DNA of 64,000 nucleotides from the NCBI RefSeq assembly GCF_900605005.1, contig NZ_LR027558.1:2340964-2404963 (forward strand). Direction: 5' to 3'. The position numbers were made by a program, and so were the translations under genes. The notes beneath the pieces were generated by a model that did not search any database, was not told the DNA's origin, and saw only the letters and a list, made by a program, of their open reading frames with translations. The DNA comes from Acidipropionibacterium timonense (lineage in GTDB: Bacteria; Actinomycetota; Actinomycetes; Propionibacteriales; Propionibacteriaceae). Below, piece after piece: positions 8,570-17,403 of this stretch. Position 1 is the first letter of the stretch. Each line of letters opens with the position of its first letter.

Positions 8570-9273
8570 CTGTCCTGCTGCTGCGGCTCGCCGGCCCTCT
8601 GCAGTCCTGGGGAGATTCGAGCCGGTTCACGACCCGCGCGACGCGTCGCGAGCCGACCAAGTCGGGCGTCATTGGGCTGCTGGCAGCGGCGCAGGGGCGA
8701 CGTCGCACCGACAGCATCGAGGATCTCCTGACGTTGCGGTTCGGTGTGCGCACCGACCAGCCCGGCTCGGTCGTCCGAGACTTCCAGACGGCCATGGACT
8801 GGGCGCACCCCAAGAAGGACGGCAATGTCGACGCGATGCCGCTGTCACACCGCTACTACCTGGCCGATGCCGTCTTCATCGCGGCGGTCGAGGGGGATCG
8901 GTCGCTGCTCGAGGGGCTCGACGAGGCCATCGGAGAACCGGCGTTCCCCCTGTACCTGGGCCGCCGCGCATGTCCCACGGAGGGACAGGTGTCCTTGGGT
9001 ATCCGCGACGACGAGATGCTGTCTGCCTTGGAGACCGAACCGTGGCATGCCAAGCCCTGGCATCGACGCCGTTTGGGCCGCTCGGTGCACCTGCCCATCG
9101 CCTACGACGCCGCCCCCGGCCAGCTCGGAGACACCGTCCGAGACCTTCCGCTGAGCTTCAACCCGGAGCGGCGCGAGTACGGGTGGCGCGACGTCGCCTC
9201 GACGACTGTCGTCGTCGACAACCCCGACGGCAACGACGAACCCGACTGGTTCGCAGGCCTGGAAGGAGCGTGA
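8566..9273 (+). CDS. casD: Cascade subunit Cas5e (CasD)
   Basis: The protein is 235 aa and starts VTVLLLRLAGPLQSWGDSSR, the conserved Cas5e N-terminus; TRREPTKSGVIGLLAAA follows. Cas5e caps the 5' handle (here GTGAGCCC) of the crRNA. The start is a GTG in the GTGA overlap with the cas7 stop. This fits the coupled layout; an upstream start in the same frame would overlap cas7 by nearly 190 bp. It ends in a TGATG junction with cas6e. Confidence 0.95.
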   Translation: MTVLLLRLAGPLQSWGDSSRFTTRATRREPTKSGVIGLLAAAQGRRRTDSIEDLLTLRFGVRTDQPGSVVRDFQTAMDWAHPKKDGNVDAMPLSHRYYLADAVFIAAVEGDRSLLEGLDEAIGEPAFPLYLGRRACPTEGQVSLGIRDDEMLSALETEPWHAKPWHRRRLGRSVHLPIAYDAAPGQLGDTVRDLPLSFNPERREYGWRDVASTTVVVDNPDGNDEPDWFAGLEGA

Positions 9274-9938
9274 TGTTTCTCACCCAGTTCGACGTCAACG
9301 TCGCCCGCCGCGACGCCGTGCGTCTGTTGGCATCTCCGGAGCGACTCCATGCTGCGGTGCTGAGCTCGTTCCCGCCTGGCCAGTCGACGTCCGACGGAGG
9401 CCGAACCCTGTGGCGACTGGACCGTGGGCCGACTCCCCATGAGGCGAAACTCATGATCGTCAGCCCGCTGAGACCTGACCTCACCGTGCTCAACGAGCAG
9501 GCCGGATGGTCGACGGGGGTGTCGGGGCGGTCAGCCGACTACGACCCCTTCCTGCAGGGCCTCCGACCCGGCTCCACCTGGCGGTTCAGGTGCGCGGTCA
9601 ACCCGACCACTGCAGTGCGCGAGTCCGCGAGAGAACGGGGACGGCGTCTGGGCCACGTCACGGCCGAGCAGCAACTGGCTTGGTTCATCGACCGCGCCCA
9701 CCGGCACGGATTCAGCGTGCCGGAGGCCGACGACGGGGGACCGTCGGCCCGGGTCACTCGTCGGGAGGTCCTCAAGTTCCGACGCCAAGGGGCCCTGGTG
9801 ACCCTGGCGATGGCGCAGGTCGATGGCGTCATCGACGTGGCCGATGCCGACGCCGCACGTCTCGCCTTGACTCATGGCATCGGTCCAGCCAAGGGATACG
9901 GCTGTGGCCTCATCACCCTGGCGCCGATGACGAGGTGA
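9273..9938 (+). CDS. casE: CRISPR RNA endoribonuclease Cas6e (CasE)
   Basis: The protein is 221 aa. It begins MFLTQFDVNVARRDAVRLL and has LHAAVLSSFPP near residue 30, where the catalytic histidine of Cas6e lies. The C-terminal glycine-rich loop GIGPAKGYGCGLITLAP is the RNA-binding G-loop. It cuts pre-crRNA at the 3' base of the repeat hairpin (CCCCGC/GCGGGG) and remains bound to it. The degenerate repeats upstream of cas3 preserve this hairpin, so they are predicted substrates. The start overlaps the cas5 stop by 1 bp. Confidence 0.95.
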   Translation: MFLTQFDVNVARRDAVRLLASPERLHAAVLSSFPPGQSTSDGGRTLWRLDRGPTPHEAKLMIVSPLRPDLTVLNEQAGWSTGVSGRSADYDPFLQGLRPGSTWRFRCAVNPTTAVRESARERGRRLGHVTAEQQLAWFIDRAHRHGFSVPEADDGGPSARVTRREVLKFRRQGALVTLAMAQVDGVIDVADADAARLALTHGIGPAKGYGCGLITLAPMTR

Positions 9939-9941
9939 CCC

Positions 9942-10880
9942 ATGGCCAAGCCGATCCCGGGCGCGCGGCCCGCTGAGGTCCAGGAGTTGGCGCGCGCCCA
10001 GGACCGGCTGAGCTTCATCTACATGGAGCACTGCATCGTCAACCGCGACTCGAATGCCATCACCGCGTCGAACCAGCAGGGGATGGTGCACGTGCCCGCT
10101 TCGATGATCGGGGCACTATTGCTCGGTCCGGGGACCAACGTCACCCATCAGGCGATGGTGCTGCTCGCCGAGTCCGGGGCGACGACGCTGTGGGTGGGCG
10201 AACACGGCGTGCGCTACTACGCGCATGGACGGCCCCTGGCGCGGACCACCCGGCTTCTCGACCTGCAGGCTGAGGCAGTGACCGACCGCACGAAACGACT
10301 GGCGGTGGCTCGACGCATGTACGAGATGCGCTTCCCCGATGAGGTCGCGACCGGGCTGACCTTGCAGGAATTGCGCGGGCATGAGGGAGCACGGGTCCGA
10401 CAGGCCTACCGGGATGCGGCCGTCCGATTCGGAGTCGACTGGGACAAGCGCAGCTACAAGGTGGAGGATTTCGAGTCGTCCGACCCCGCGAACCAGGCCC
10501 TCACCGCGGCGACGACCTGCCTCTACGGAGTCGTGCATTCCGTCATCGCGGCGCTGGGGTTGTCCCCCGGGCTCGGGTTCGTGCACACGGGCCATGATCG
10601 GTCCCTCGTCTACGACGTCGCGGATCTGTACAAGACATCGCTCGCGGTGCCTGTCGCGTTCAAGTGCGCTGCGACCTCGAGCGTCGACGATGTGCCCGCC
10701 GCCACACGCCGAGCCATGCGCGATGCCATTCACGATTCGAAGCTCCTGAGCAGGTGCGTGGAAGACATCCACACCCTTCTCGACGCTCCGGGTGATCCCG
10801 ATGATGGGTACGGGTGGGATGTCGTCGACCTTTGGGACGACCGCGCCGGCACGGTCGCCGCAGGGAGATCGTGGGCGTAG
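9942..10880 (+). CDS. cas1: CRISPR integrase Cas1 (type I-E)
   Basis: The protein is 312 aa, the usual I-E length. Metal-ligand residues are visible: Glu in LRGHEGARVR, His in GFVHTGHDRS and Asp in YDVADLYK. With Cas2 it captures prespacers and inserts them at the leader end of the array. MEHCIVNRDSNAIT replaces the E. coli-like N-terminal strand and is normal for actinobacterial I-E Cas1. The gene starts 3 nt after cas6e. Its complete catalytic set indicates that adaptation could still work, whatever happened at the far end of the array. Confidence 0.96.
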   Translation: MAKPIPGARPAEVQELARAQDRLSFIYMEHCIVNRDSNAITASNQQGMVHVPASMIGALLLGPGTNVTHQAMVLLAESGATTLWVGEHGVRYYAHGRPLARTTRLLDLQAEAVTDRTKRLAVARRMYEMRFPDEVATGLTLQELRGHEGARVRQAYRDAAVRFGVDWDKRSYKVEDFESSDPANQALTAATTCLYGVVHSVIAALGLSPGLGFVHTGHDRSLVYDVADLYKTSLAVPVAFKCAATSSVDDVPAATRRAMRDAIHDSKLLSRCVEDIHTLLDAPGDPDDGYGWDVVDLWDDRAGTVAAGRSWA

Positions 10881-11227
10881 CCGTGGTCGTGCTCGTCCTC
10901 ACTGCCTGCCCTGCAGGGCTGCGCGGCCATCTCACACGATGGCTGCTCGAGATCAGTCCCGGAGTATTCGTCGGGCATGTTCCTGCGCGGATCAGGGATG
11001 CCCTGTGGAGCCGAGTCGTTGAGATGTGCCGCGATGGCCGGGCGGTCTTGGTGTACTCGGTGCGTGGGGAGCAACGCTTCGAGTTCCGCGTACATCGCCA
11101 TGATTGGGACGTCGTCGACTTCGACGGTCTCAAGCTCGTGAGGCGACCGAGTGGGTCGACGCAGTCGCCTGGCCTTCGCGCAGGATGGAGCTCAGCGGCA
11201 CGCCGTCGGAAGGCGTCAAGGAGGTAG
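10871..11227 (+). CDS. cas2: CRISPR-associated Cas2 (type I-E, Cas2e/CasF)
   Basis: VVVLVLTACPAGLRGHLTRW and SPGVFVGHVPARIRDALW are diagnostic of Cas2e, the structural partner of Cas1. From the GTG at 10871 the protein is 118 aa and overlaps cas1 by 10 bp, with GGGAGA just upstream. A GTG at 10883 would give the more usual start M-VVLVLTACP but has poorer ribosome-binding-site spacing, so the start is uncertain by four codons. The C-terminal ~25 residues (Ser/Arg/Ala-rich) go beyond the conserved fold. The gene ends 54 bp before the first repeat. Confidence 0.93.
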   Translation: MGVAVVVLVLTACPAGLRGHLTRWLLEISPGVFVGHVPARIRDALWSRVVEMCRDGRAVLVYSVRGEQRFEFRVHRHDWDVVDFDGLKLVRRPSGSTQSPGLRAGWSSAARRRKASRR

Positions 11228-11281
11228 GCCGAGTACAGTTGCATCTCAATGAGGCTCCGATGTTTGCCGTTGTCGGCAAGT
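11228..11281 (+). promoter_or_regulatory. CRISPR leader
   Basis: The 54 bp between cas2 and the first repeat are the leader, given repeat orientation and the position of cas1-cas2. TACAGT at 11234-11239 is a fair -10 hexamer; I see no good -35. The part next to the first repeat (TGTTTGCCGTTGTCGGCAAG) would be where Cas1-Cas2 docks. Actinobacteria lack IHF, and no IHF-like site is obvious. Confidence 0.6.
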
Positions 11282-13127
11282 GTCCTCCCCGCCTATGCGG
11301 GGGTGAGCCCGTGTTATCGGATGGGTGACACGCTGCTGGTCCGTCCTCCCCGCCTATGCGGGGGTGAGCCCTAGAGTCGGGTGAAAAAGTAGAAACTCGC
11401 CACAGTCCTCCCCGCCTATGCGGGGGTGAGCCCCGGCTTGTGCGCGCTGACCCGCTTGTGCCGTGGTCCTCCCCGCCTATGCGGGGGTGAGCCCCGCATC
11501 GGGGACGTGCGCGAGGCCCTCGGAATGTCCTCCCCGCCTATGCGGGGGTGAGCCCGGTTCCCGCTGGACCTTGCGGCCGCCATGTCCGTCCTCCCCGCCT
11601 ATGCGGGGGTGAGCCCAGACATGTCAACGGTTTGACCCGGGACGCAGAGTCCTCCCCGCCTATGCGGGGGTGAGCCCTCGGCTGCGTGGGCTGGGCTGTC
11701 TGGCAGTAAGTCCTCCCCGCCTATGCGGGGGTGAGCCCCCAGACCCGCCGCCACACCGGAGTCAGCGACTGTCCTCCCCGCCTATGCGGGGGTGAGCCCG
11801 CCGCCGCGTGCTCACGGCGTTCCGCGGCACTGTCCTCCCCGCCTATGCGGGGGTGAGCCCCATTCCATGCCTTGTCGGAATACTGGAGACAGGTCCTCCC
11901 CGCCTATGCGGGGGTGAGCCCCATCTGCCGCACTGCCGACGCCGCACGATCAAGTCCTCCCCGCCTATGCGGGGGTGAGCCCTACGCGCCCGGCTACAGC
12001 AGCATCGACGTCGCGTCCTCCCCGCCTATGCGGGGGTGAGCCCCGCTGTGGCCACCCCGTACAGGGCCTTGCGCTGTCCTCCCCGCCTATGCGGGGGTGA
12101 GCCCATCTCCCCACCCCACCACCTCCCAGAGCCTCAGTCCTCCCCGCCTATGCGGGGGTGAGCCCCATTCGGTGGCCACGAGCAAGTCGAGGTTGGCGTC
12201 CTCCCCGCCTATGCGGGGGTGAGCCCTCGAGACGGTCCAAGTCAGCCGGCGTGCCTACGTCCTCCCCGCCTATGCGGGGGTGAGCCCTCGAGGGTGGAGC
12301 GGCCGCCGATCTGAGGGTCGTCCTCCCCGCCTATGCGGGGGTGAGCCCCTGTCACGCTTGATCGTGACAGTGCGGCCGTCGTCCTCCCCGCCTATGCGGG
12401 GGTGAGCCCCGGCATGTCATGGCCGGATGGATGTGGTGCGCGTCCTCCCCGCCTATGCGGGGGTGAGCCCGGCACACGACCTGCGCACAACCATCTCCAG
12501 AAGTCCTCCCCGCCTATGCGGGGGTGAGCCCCAGTCGACGGCGGCGGTGGCGGCCCGACGGCCGTCCTCCCCGCCTATGCGGGGGTGAGCCCCATGCTCA
12601 GGGGGCGCATAGCTGCCAATCAGGGTCCTCCCCGCCTATGCGGGGGTGAGCCCTTCACCGGTGACTCGAACGGCGGCACCTGGGGGTCCTCCCCGCCTAT
12701 GCGGGGGGTGAGCCCAACACCAGCAGCGCCGCCACCAACGCCACGAAGTCCTCCCCGCCTATGCGGGGGTGAGCCCCCAGCGGCCCAACAGCGGTGAATG
12801 CACACGGTGTCCTCCCCGCCTATGCGGGGGTGAGCCCCAGCACGGGGGAATGTTGCTGAGGTGGTAGCGGTCCTCCCCGCCTATGCGGGGGTGAGCCCTG
12901 CTTGCTACGGATGTCCTGAGAGATACCCACGTCCTCCCCGCCTATGCGGGGGTGAGCCCCAGTCGTGTACTTGTTGAGACTGGGAAGAAGGGTCCTCCCC
13001 GCCTATGCGGGGGTGAGCCCTATCCGTACCCGCACCCTCGCCCAAAGTAAACGTCCTCCCCGCCTATGCGGGGGTGAGCCCGTCTTCGGAAGCGCATCGA
13101 TTTTCCGTTCGGCGTCCTCCCCGCCTA
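11282..13127 (+). CRISPR. Type I-E CRISPR array: 30 full repeats, 30 spacers, terminal repeat truncated
   Basis: The repeat is 29 nt: GTCCTCCCCGCC, TAT, GCGGGG, then the handle GTGAGCCC. Full copies start at 11282, 11343, 11405, then every 61 nt to 12686, then 12748 to 13053 every 61 nt. Spacers are 32 nt, except the second, which is 33 nt. The repeats are otherwise identical, except that the copy at 12686 has six G's where the others have five. The 31st repeat (13114-13127) breaks off after 14 nt, at the junction with IS-related DNA. Orientation is the same as the cas genes and the leader is on the cas2 side. The uniform repeats up to the broken end suggest that the original trailer end, where decay is normal, has been lost. 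Protospacers cannot be identified here. Confidence 0.99.
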
Positions 13128-13191
13128 GGTCAAGTCCCTTTGAGTGGTGTCACTTCGTCTGCTGGGTGGGGGTCAGGCGGTGAGGTGAAGT
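13128..13191. other. Possible terminal remnant of a further insertion sequence
   Basis: 64 bp lie between the broken repeat and the left end of the ISL3 element. The piece begins GGTCAAGTCCCTTTGAGTGG exactly at the repeat break. I take it for the end of another transposon (the GTGGTGTCA-type end is reminiscent of IS256/Mutator termini), because a break inside a repeat needs an insertion or deletion at that point. This is inference only; no transposase remnant remains. Confidence 0.3.
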
Positions 13192-14652
13192 GGCTCTTCA
13201 GGATCCAGGGTGTAGTTGTGACTTGACTGTGTGAGAGTCTGCTGTAGTTGGCCTGTGGGGCCGGGGTGCGTGGGGGGAGGACCCTGCGCGAGGATCGGAG
13301 TGTCTTAAGTCCCGTCCTCGTGAATCGCAAGGTCCTCCATGAACCACGCTACCTTCGGCGCCCCCGACCTGACCACATTCGCCCGTCTGGACGAACTCGG
13401 TCTGGAGGTCACCGGCCAGCTGATCAGTGACGAGGAGACGGTCCTGGCCTGCCGGGTCGTCGCCCCCGACGACTGGTGCCACTGGTGCGGATGCCAGGGG
13501 GTCCCTCGTGACACGGTGATCCGCCGGCTGGCCCATACCCCGATGGGCCACCGGCCCACGATCCTTCAGATCCGGGTGCGCCGGTACCGGTGCACCGGCT
13601 GCGGACACGTGTGGCGCCAGAACACCGACCAGGCCGCCCAGGCCAGGGCGAAACTGTCGCGGGGAGGGCTGGCCTGGGCACTGGAGGGCCTGGTGCTCGA
13701 TCACCTGCCGGTCTCCCGTATCGCCGCTGGTCTGGGGGTGGACTGGACCACCGCCAACGATGCGGTGCTGGCCGAGGGCACCCGCCGGCTCATCGACGAC
13801 CCGCACCGCTTCGAGGGCGTGGAGGTCATCGGGGTCGACGAGCACGTGTGGCGCCACACCAGCCGTGGTGACAAGTACGTCACCGTGATCATCGACCTGA
13901 CACCGAGACGCGACGGCACCGGGGCCTCCCGGCTGCTCGACATGGTGGCCGGACGTTCCAAGAAGGTGTTCAAGACCTGGCTCGCCGGCCGCGACCAGGC
14001 CTGGCGCGACCGCATCCAGATCGTGGCGATGGACGGGTTCACCGGCTTCAAGACCGCAGCCGCCGAAGAACTCCCGGCCGCGGTCGAGGTCGTGGATCCG
14101 TTTCACGTCGTGCAGCTCGCCGGCGACCAGCTCGATGTCACCCGCCAACGCGTCCAGCAGGACACCACGGGCCATCGGGGCCGGGCGGGCGACCCCCTGT
14201 TCGGGGTCAGGCTGACCCTGCACACGGGCCGGGACCTGCTAACCGACCGGCAGGCCGCCCGCCTGGAACAGGCGTTCGCCGCCCACGCCCACGCCCCGGT
14301 CCAGGTCACCTGGGCGGTCTACCAGGAGATCGTGGCCGCCTACCGCGCCGAGAACCGTGCCGAGGGCAGACGCATCATGGCCCACCTCATCGACGCGATC
14401 GCCACCAAAGTCCCGAAGGCCCTGCCCGAAGTGGTCACCCTGGGCCACACCCTGAAGAAGAGAGCCGCCGACATCCTGGCCTACTTCGACCACCCCGGGA
14501 CCTCGAACGGGCCCAGTGAAGCCATCAACGGCAGACTCGAACACCTCCGCGGCATCGCCCTGGGATTCCGCAACCTCACCCACTACATCACCAGATCACT
14601 CCTGGAGACCGGAGGATTCAGACCCCGACTACACCCTGGATCCTGAAGAGCC
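13192..14652 (+). mobile_element. ISL3-family insertion sequence, complete
   Basis: 1461 bp bounded by 26-bp terminal inverted repeats, 13192-13217 (GGCTCTTCAGGATCCAGG...) and 14627-14652, matching at 25 of 26 positions. It carries one transposase gene spanning nearly all of it. The flanking 8-mers (GGTGAAGT left, GATGAACG right) do not form the 8-bp target duplication usual for ISL3, so the flanks were probably rearranged after insertion. The element separates the CRISPR array from the next locus and no repeats reappear beyond it. A near-identical fragment lies at 63783-64000 in the opposite orientation. Confidence 0.92.
13339..14646 (+). CDS. ISL3-family transposase
   Basis: The protein is 435 aa, typical length. 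The N-terminal zinc-binding domain shows CHWCGCQG and then YRCTGCGHVWRQ, a four-cysteine arrangement. The DDE catalytic domain follows: GVDEHVWRH for the first Asp, IVAMDGFTGF for the second, and the C-terminal GPSEAINGRLEHLRGIALGFRN, containing the Glu, as in ISL3/DDE_Tnp_ISL3. The frame is intact from ATG to a stop inside the right terminal repeat, so the element may be active. Confidence 0.95.
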   Translation: MNHATFGAPDLTTFARLDELGLEVTGQLISDEETVLACRVVAPDDWCHWCGCQGVPRDTVIRRLAHTPMGHRPTILQIRVRRYRCTGCGHVWRQNTDQAAQARAKLSRGGLAWALEGLVLDHLPVSRIAAGLGVDWTTANDAVLAEGTRRLIDDPHRFEGVEVIGVDEHVWRHTSRGDKYVTVIIDLTPRRDGTGASRLLDMVAGRSKKVFKTWLAGRDQAWRDRIQIVAMDGFTGFKTAAAEELPAAVEVVDPFHVVQLAGDQLDVTRQRVQQDTTGHRGRAGDPLFGVRLTLHTGRDLLTDRQAARLEQAFAAHAHAPVQVTWAVYQEIVAAYRAENRAEGRRIMAHLIDAIATKVPKALPEVVTLGHTLKKRAADILAYFDHPGTSNGPSEAINGRLEHLRGIALGFRNLTHYITRSLLETGGFRPRLHPGS

Positions 14653-14790
14653 GATGAACGCCGGGACGAGCATCCAAAGGTAGGCCCCCTCGATGCGGCG
14701 GTGGTCACCGACCGGTCGGAGGGTACGGCGCGAACCGGGCGCCTTCGGCGTCGCCGCGCGGGGTGTGATTGACAGGGACATCGGTCCTCC

Positions 14791-16101
14791 TCACTGGGTC
14801 TTCTGGAGTCGGGCCATGACCTGGTCCCACTGCTGGTCGAGGGTGCGGGCGAAGGCGTCCACGTCGCCGTTGATGAGGAACTGCTGCATGTAGGCGGACA
14901 GGTTCATCGAGGGCGGGAAGTTGTGGTCGGAGTAGGTCGCGATCCGGCCGGCGTCGAAGTAGGGCTGCAGGCCCTTGAGGGCCGAGTCGCTCGTCGAGGT
15001 GCCGGTGAGGGTCGGGTAGGCGACCTGGGCGTCGCAGTAGGCCTTCATGGCGTCGGGGCTCATGAGGGCCTCGAAGAACTCGACGACGACGTCATGGTTC
15101 GGCGAGGACGGCGGCATCGTCAGGGCGACGTCGACACCGGAGACGACCTTGGTGTTCTTCTCCTCGTCGGCCGGCATGGCGAAGGTGCCCAACGGGATCT
15201 TGGCGTTGTAGGAGCGGATGGCCGGGATGGCGTAGGTGCCGTGGACGTACATGGCGGCCTTGCCCTGGGCGAATCCCTGGTTGCCGTCGTTGTAGCCGAG
15301 CTCGAACTTGTTCGTGTTGCCGTAGGAGGCGATCTGCTTCATCTTGCGCATGATGGGGCGGTAGGTGTCCATGAAGGTCACCTGCCCGGCCTTGCGCTTC
15401 TGGTACCAGGCGGCGACCCCCTCGGTGAGGGTGTCCCCCGACAGTGAGGAGAACATCGGCGCGCCGGTCCAGTTGTCCTTGAAGGCCCAGTAGAAGGGGG
15501 CGACGCCGGCCGCCTTGAGCTTGTCGCAGACGCCGATGAGCTCGTCCCAGGTCGTCGGCGGCTCGATGCCGTGCTTCTCGAAGATCTGGGTGTTGTAGAT
15601 GATCCCCGAGCCGTTCGTCGACAGGGGCAGGCCGTTGACCTGGCCCTCGCCCCCACGGCCGAGCGTGCCGAGGATCTGGCCGACCGAGGGGATGACCTTG
15701 GAGAAGGAGGGCAGCGCGCGGCAGTCGGCGAAGATGCCGGTGCGGGCCAGGGCGCCGAAGTTGTAGTCGCCGTTGATGGTGATGCCCTCGGGGATGTTGC
15801 CCTTGACGAGGCGGACCCGCAGCGAGGCGATGTTGTCGGCCTGGAAGTTCTGGCGCACCGGGTGGGCGGGGTGCTCGGCGCTGAACTTCTTGCACAGGGT
15901 GTCGAAGTAGCTGATGGCCTCCGACTTGAACTGGAACAGCTCGACGTCCTTGGACCCCGATCCCGCGCAGCCCTCCAGTCCGCCGACGGCCCCGAGGGCC
16001 GCCAGGGCGGCGGCTCCCTTGAGGAAGGTCCTGCGCGTCGGTGAGTGCCCGCCGGGACCCGCGCCCTGCGGGCCTGCCGGTCGTGGCAGGTGGTCGATCA
16101 T
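14791..16101 (-). CDS. Extracellular sugar-binding lipoprotein of an ABC importer (Tat-type signal)
   Basis: The protein is 436 aa. The signal has a twin-arginine motif (RRTFLKGAAALAALGA) and a lipobox ending in LEGC, so it is predicted to be exported, lipidated and anchored outside the membrane. The body is a family-1 solute-binding fold (STNGSGIIYNTQIFEKHGIEPP and FYWAFKDNWTG are typical of oligosaccharide binders). I chose the ATG at 16101, preceded by AAGGAGTAGTC; the frame is open to 16185. No permease genes adjoin it, so it would need partners from elsewhere, possibly those at 29.2-30.9 kb. It is divergent from a ROK regulator. Confidence 0.85.
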   Translation of the reverse strand: MIDHLPRPAGPQGAGPGGHSPTRRTFLKGAAALAALGAVGGLEGCAGSGSKDVELFQFKSEAISYFDTLCKKFSAEHPAHPVRQNFQADNIASLRVRLVKGNIPEGITINGDYNFGALARTGIFADCRALPSFSKVIPSVGQILGTLGRGGEGQVNGLPLSTNGSGIIYNTQIFEKHGIEPPTTWDELIGVCDKLKAAGVAPFYWAFKDNWTGAPMFSSLSGDTLTEGVAAWYQKRKAGQVTFMDTYRPIMRKMKQIASYGNTNKFELGYNDGNQGFAQGKAAMYVHGTYAIPAIRSYNAKIPLGTFAMPADEEKNTKVVSGVDVALTMPPSSPNHDVVVEFFEALMSPDAMKAYCDAQVAYPTLTGTSTSDSALKGLQPYFDAGRIATYSDHNFPPSMNLSAYMQQFLINGDVDAFARTLDQQWDQVMARLQKTQ

Positions 16102-16172
16102 GACTACTCCTTCGTCGATCGCCGGATGATTTATTGTTGCTCCGTAATTTAGTGATGTCAAGGAGGTGCCCG
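16102..16172. promoter_or_regulatory. Divergent promoter/operator region, SBP gene and ROK regulator
   Basis: 71 bp between divergent starts, markedly AT-rich for this genome around 16128-16152. ATTTATTGTTGC and GTAATTTAGTG form a loose, interrupted symmetry that could be the ROK operator. Both genes have clear Shine-Dalgarno sites at the edges (AAGGAG on each strand). The operator is a guess. Confidence 0.4.
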
Positions 16173-17369
16173 ATGGACCGTCCACACGGGTCCGGGTCGT
16201 ACGATGTGGGCCTTGTGAGAAGCCCGTTCCCGCGACCGTCCGAGGCCGAACGACGCCTGGCCGTCCAGGTGCTGCTGCACGGGCCGATCACCCGCGCGGA
16301 ACTGGCCGAGCGGCTCGACCGGTCGGCGGCGTCGATCACCCGACTGGCCAAACCCCTCGTCGCCAGCGGGGTGCTCATCGAGTGCGAACCGGTCATCCAT
16401 GGCCGGGCCCGGCCCCAGGTACCCCTCGACGTCGACCCGGACCGGGCCCACGTGCTCGGGGTCAACGTCGCGACGCGTCTGGTGACGTGCACCCTCACCG
16501 ATCTACGCGGCAACCCGATCGAGTCACGTCGATTCGAGACGGGCAGCACCTCACCCCGGGAGGTCGTCGACGCCGTCACCGCCGCGCTCCCGACGACCGT
16601 CCGGGTCGACGCCATCGGCATCGGCCTGGGCGGCAACACCTCCGACGCCCGTACCGTGGAGCGCGCCCACCTGCTGGGCTGGCATGACGTCCGGCTGGCC
16701 GACCTCGTCGAGGAGCACACCGGGATACCGGCGATCATCGGCAACGACGTCGAGTGCCTCACCTTCGGCGAGAGCTGGTTCGGGGCCGCCCGCGACCGCT
16801 CCGACTTCAACGTCGTCACGGTGGGGTCGGGCATCGGGTTCTGCGCGGTGCGCTCGGGCACCCTCGTCCGGGGGCGTGACGCCGGCCGGGTCCTGGGCAC
16901 CCTCAAGCTCACCGACGTCGACGGCACGACCCTGCCCGGTGCCCAGTTCCTCGAGAACCTCGCCCTGGTCGACCTCTTCCAGCAGGCCGGCGGACGCCCG
17001 GGGGTCGGGGCCGGACAGATCCTGCGTCTCGACGGGGCCGGCGATCCGGCGGCGGTGCAGGCCTGCACGACGCGGGCCCGCCGGCTCGGAGTCCTCGTGG
17101 CGACGGCGGCGGCCTTCACCCTGCCCACCGTCACCCTCGTCGCGGGCGAGGGGGCGGCGACGGCGCAGCGTCATCGGGAGGCGATGCTCACCGGGATGGC
17201 CAGCGTGCGCCCGCACGGGCTCGACCTGCCGCAGGTCGTCGTCCTCGAGCACGACCGGAACCGGTGGTCGCGCGGAGCCGCGGTGCTCGGGATCCGGGCA
17301 TTGCTCGGGCTCGAGGACGACAGCCCGACCACCCTGCACGACGAGCCCATGCTGCGGCGGGAGGGGTGA
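16173..17369 (+). CDS. ROK-family transcriptional regulator
   Basis: The protein is 398 aa. The N-terminal winged helix-turn-helix (RAELAERLDRSAASITRLAK) is followed by a ROK sugar-kinase-like domain. The fold is recognisable from VDAIGIGLGG and FNVVTVGSGIGFC, but the ROK zinc-site CxCGxxGC motif is not seen in its standard form. The ATG at 16173 has AAGGAGG 6 nt upstream; earlier in-frame starts lie in the shared promoter. Being divergent from the sugar-binding lipoprotein gene, it most likely represses it in response to a sugar or sugar phosphate (inference from layout). Confidence 0.87.
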   Translation: MDRPHGSGSYDVGLVRSPFPRPSEAERRLAVQVLLHGPITRAELAERLDRSAASITRLAKPLVASGVLIECEPVIHGRARPQVPLDVDPDRAHVLGVNVATRLVTCTLTDLRGNPIESRRFETGSTSPREVVDAVTAALPTTVRVDAIGIGLGGNTSDARTVERAHLLGWHDVRLADLVEEHTGIPAIIGNDVECLTFGESWFGAARDRSDFNVVTVGSGIGFCAVRSGTLVRGRDAGRVLGTLKLTDVDGTTLPGAQFLENLALVDLFQQAGGRPGVGAGQILRLDGAGDPAAVQACTTRARRLGVLVATAAAFTLPTVTLVAGEGAATAQRHREAMLTGMASVRPHGLDLPQVVVLEHDRNRWSRGAAVLGIRALLGLEDDSPTTLHDEPMLRREG

Positions 17370-17403
17370 CCCGGACGGTCCGCGTCGGCCCCGGGAGGGC
17401 CGG

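Noticed and set aside
12585..13183. Short open frames across the CRISPR array
   Set aside because: They simply translate repeats (PPRLCGGEP-type periodic peptides).
13184..14660. 8-bp target duplication of the ISL3 element
   Set aside because: Flanking octamers GGTGAAGT and GATGAACG are only partly alike; not a credible duplication.
15092..17134. 680-aa minus-strand open frame over the SBP and ROK genes
   Set aside because: Antisense to the ROK gene and out of frame with the binding protein; low-complexity Arg/Ser-rich sequence.
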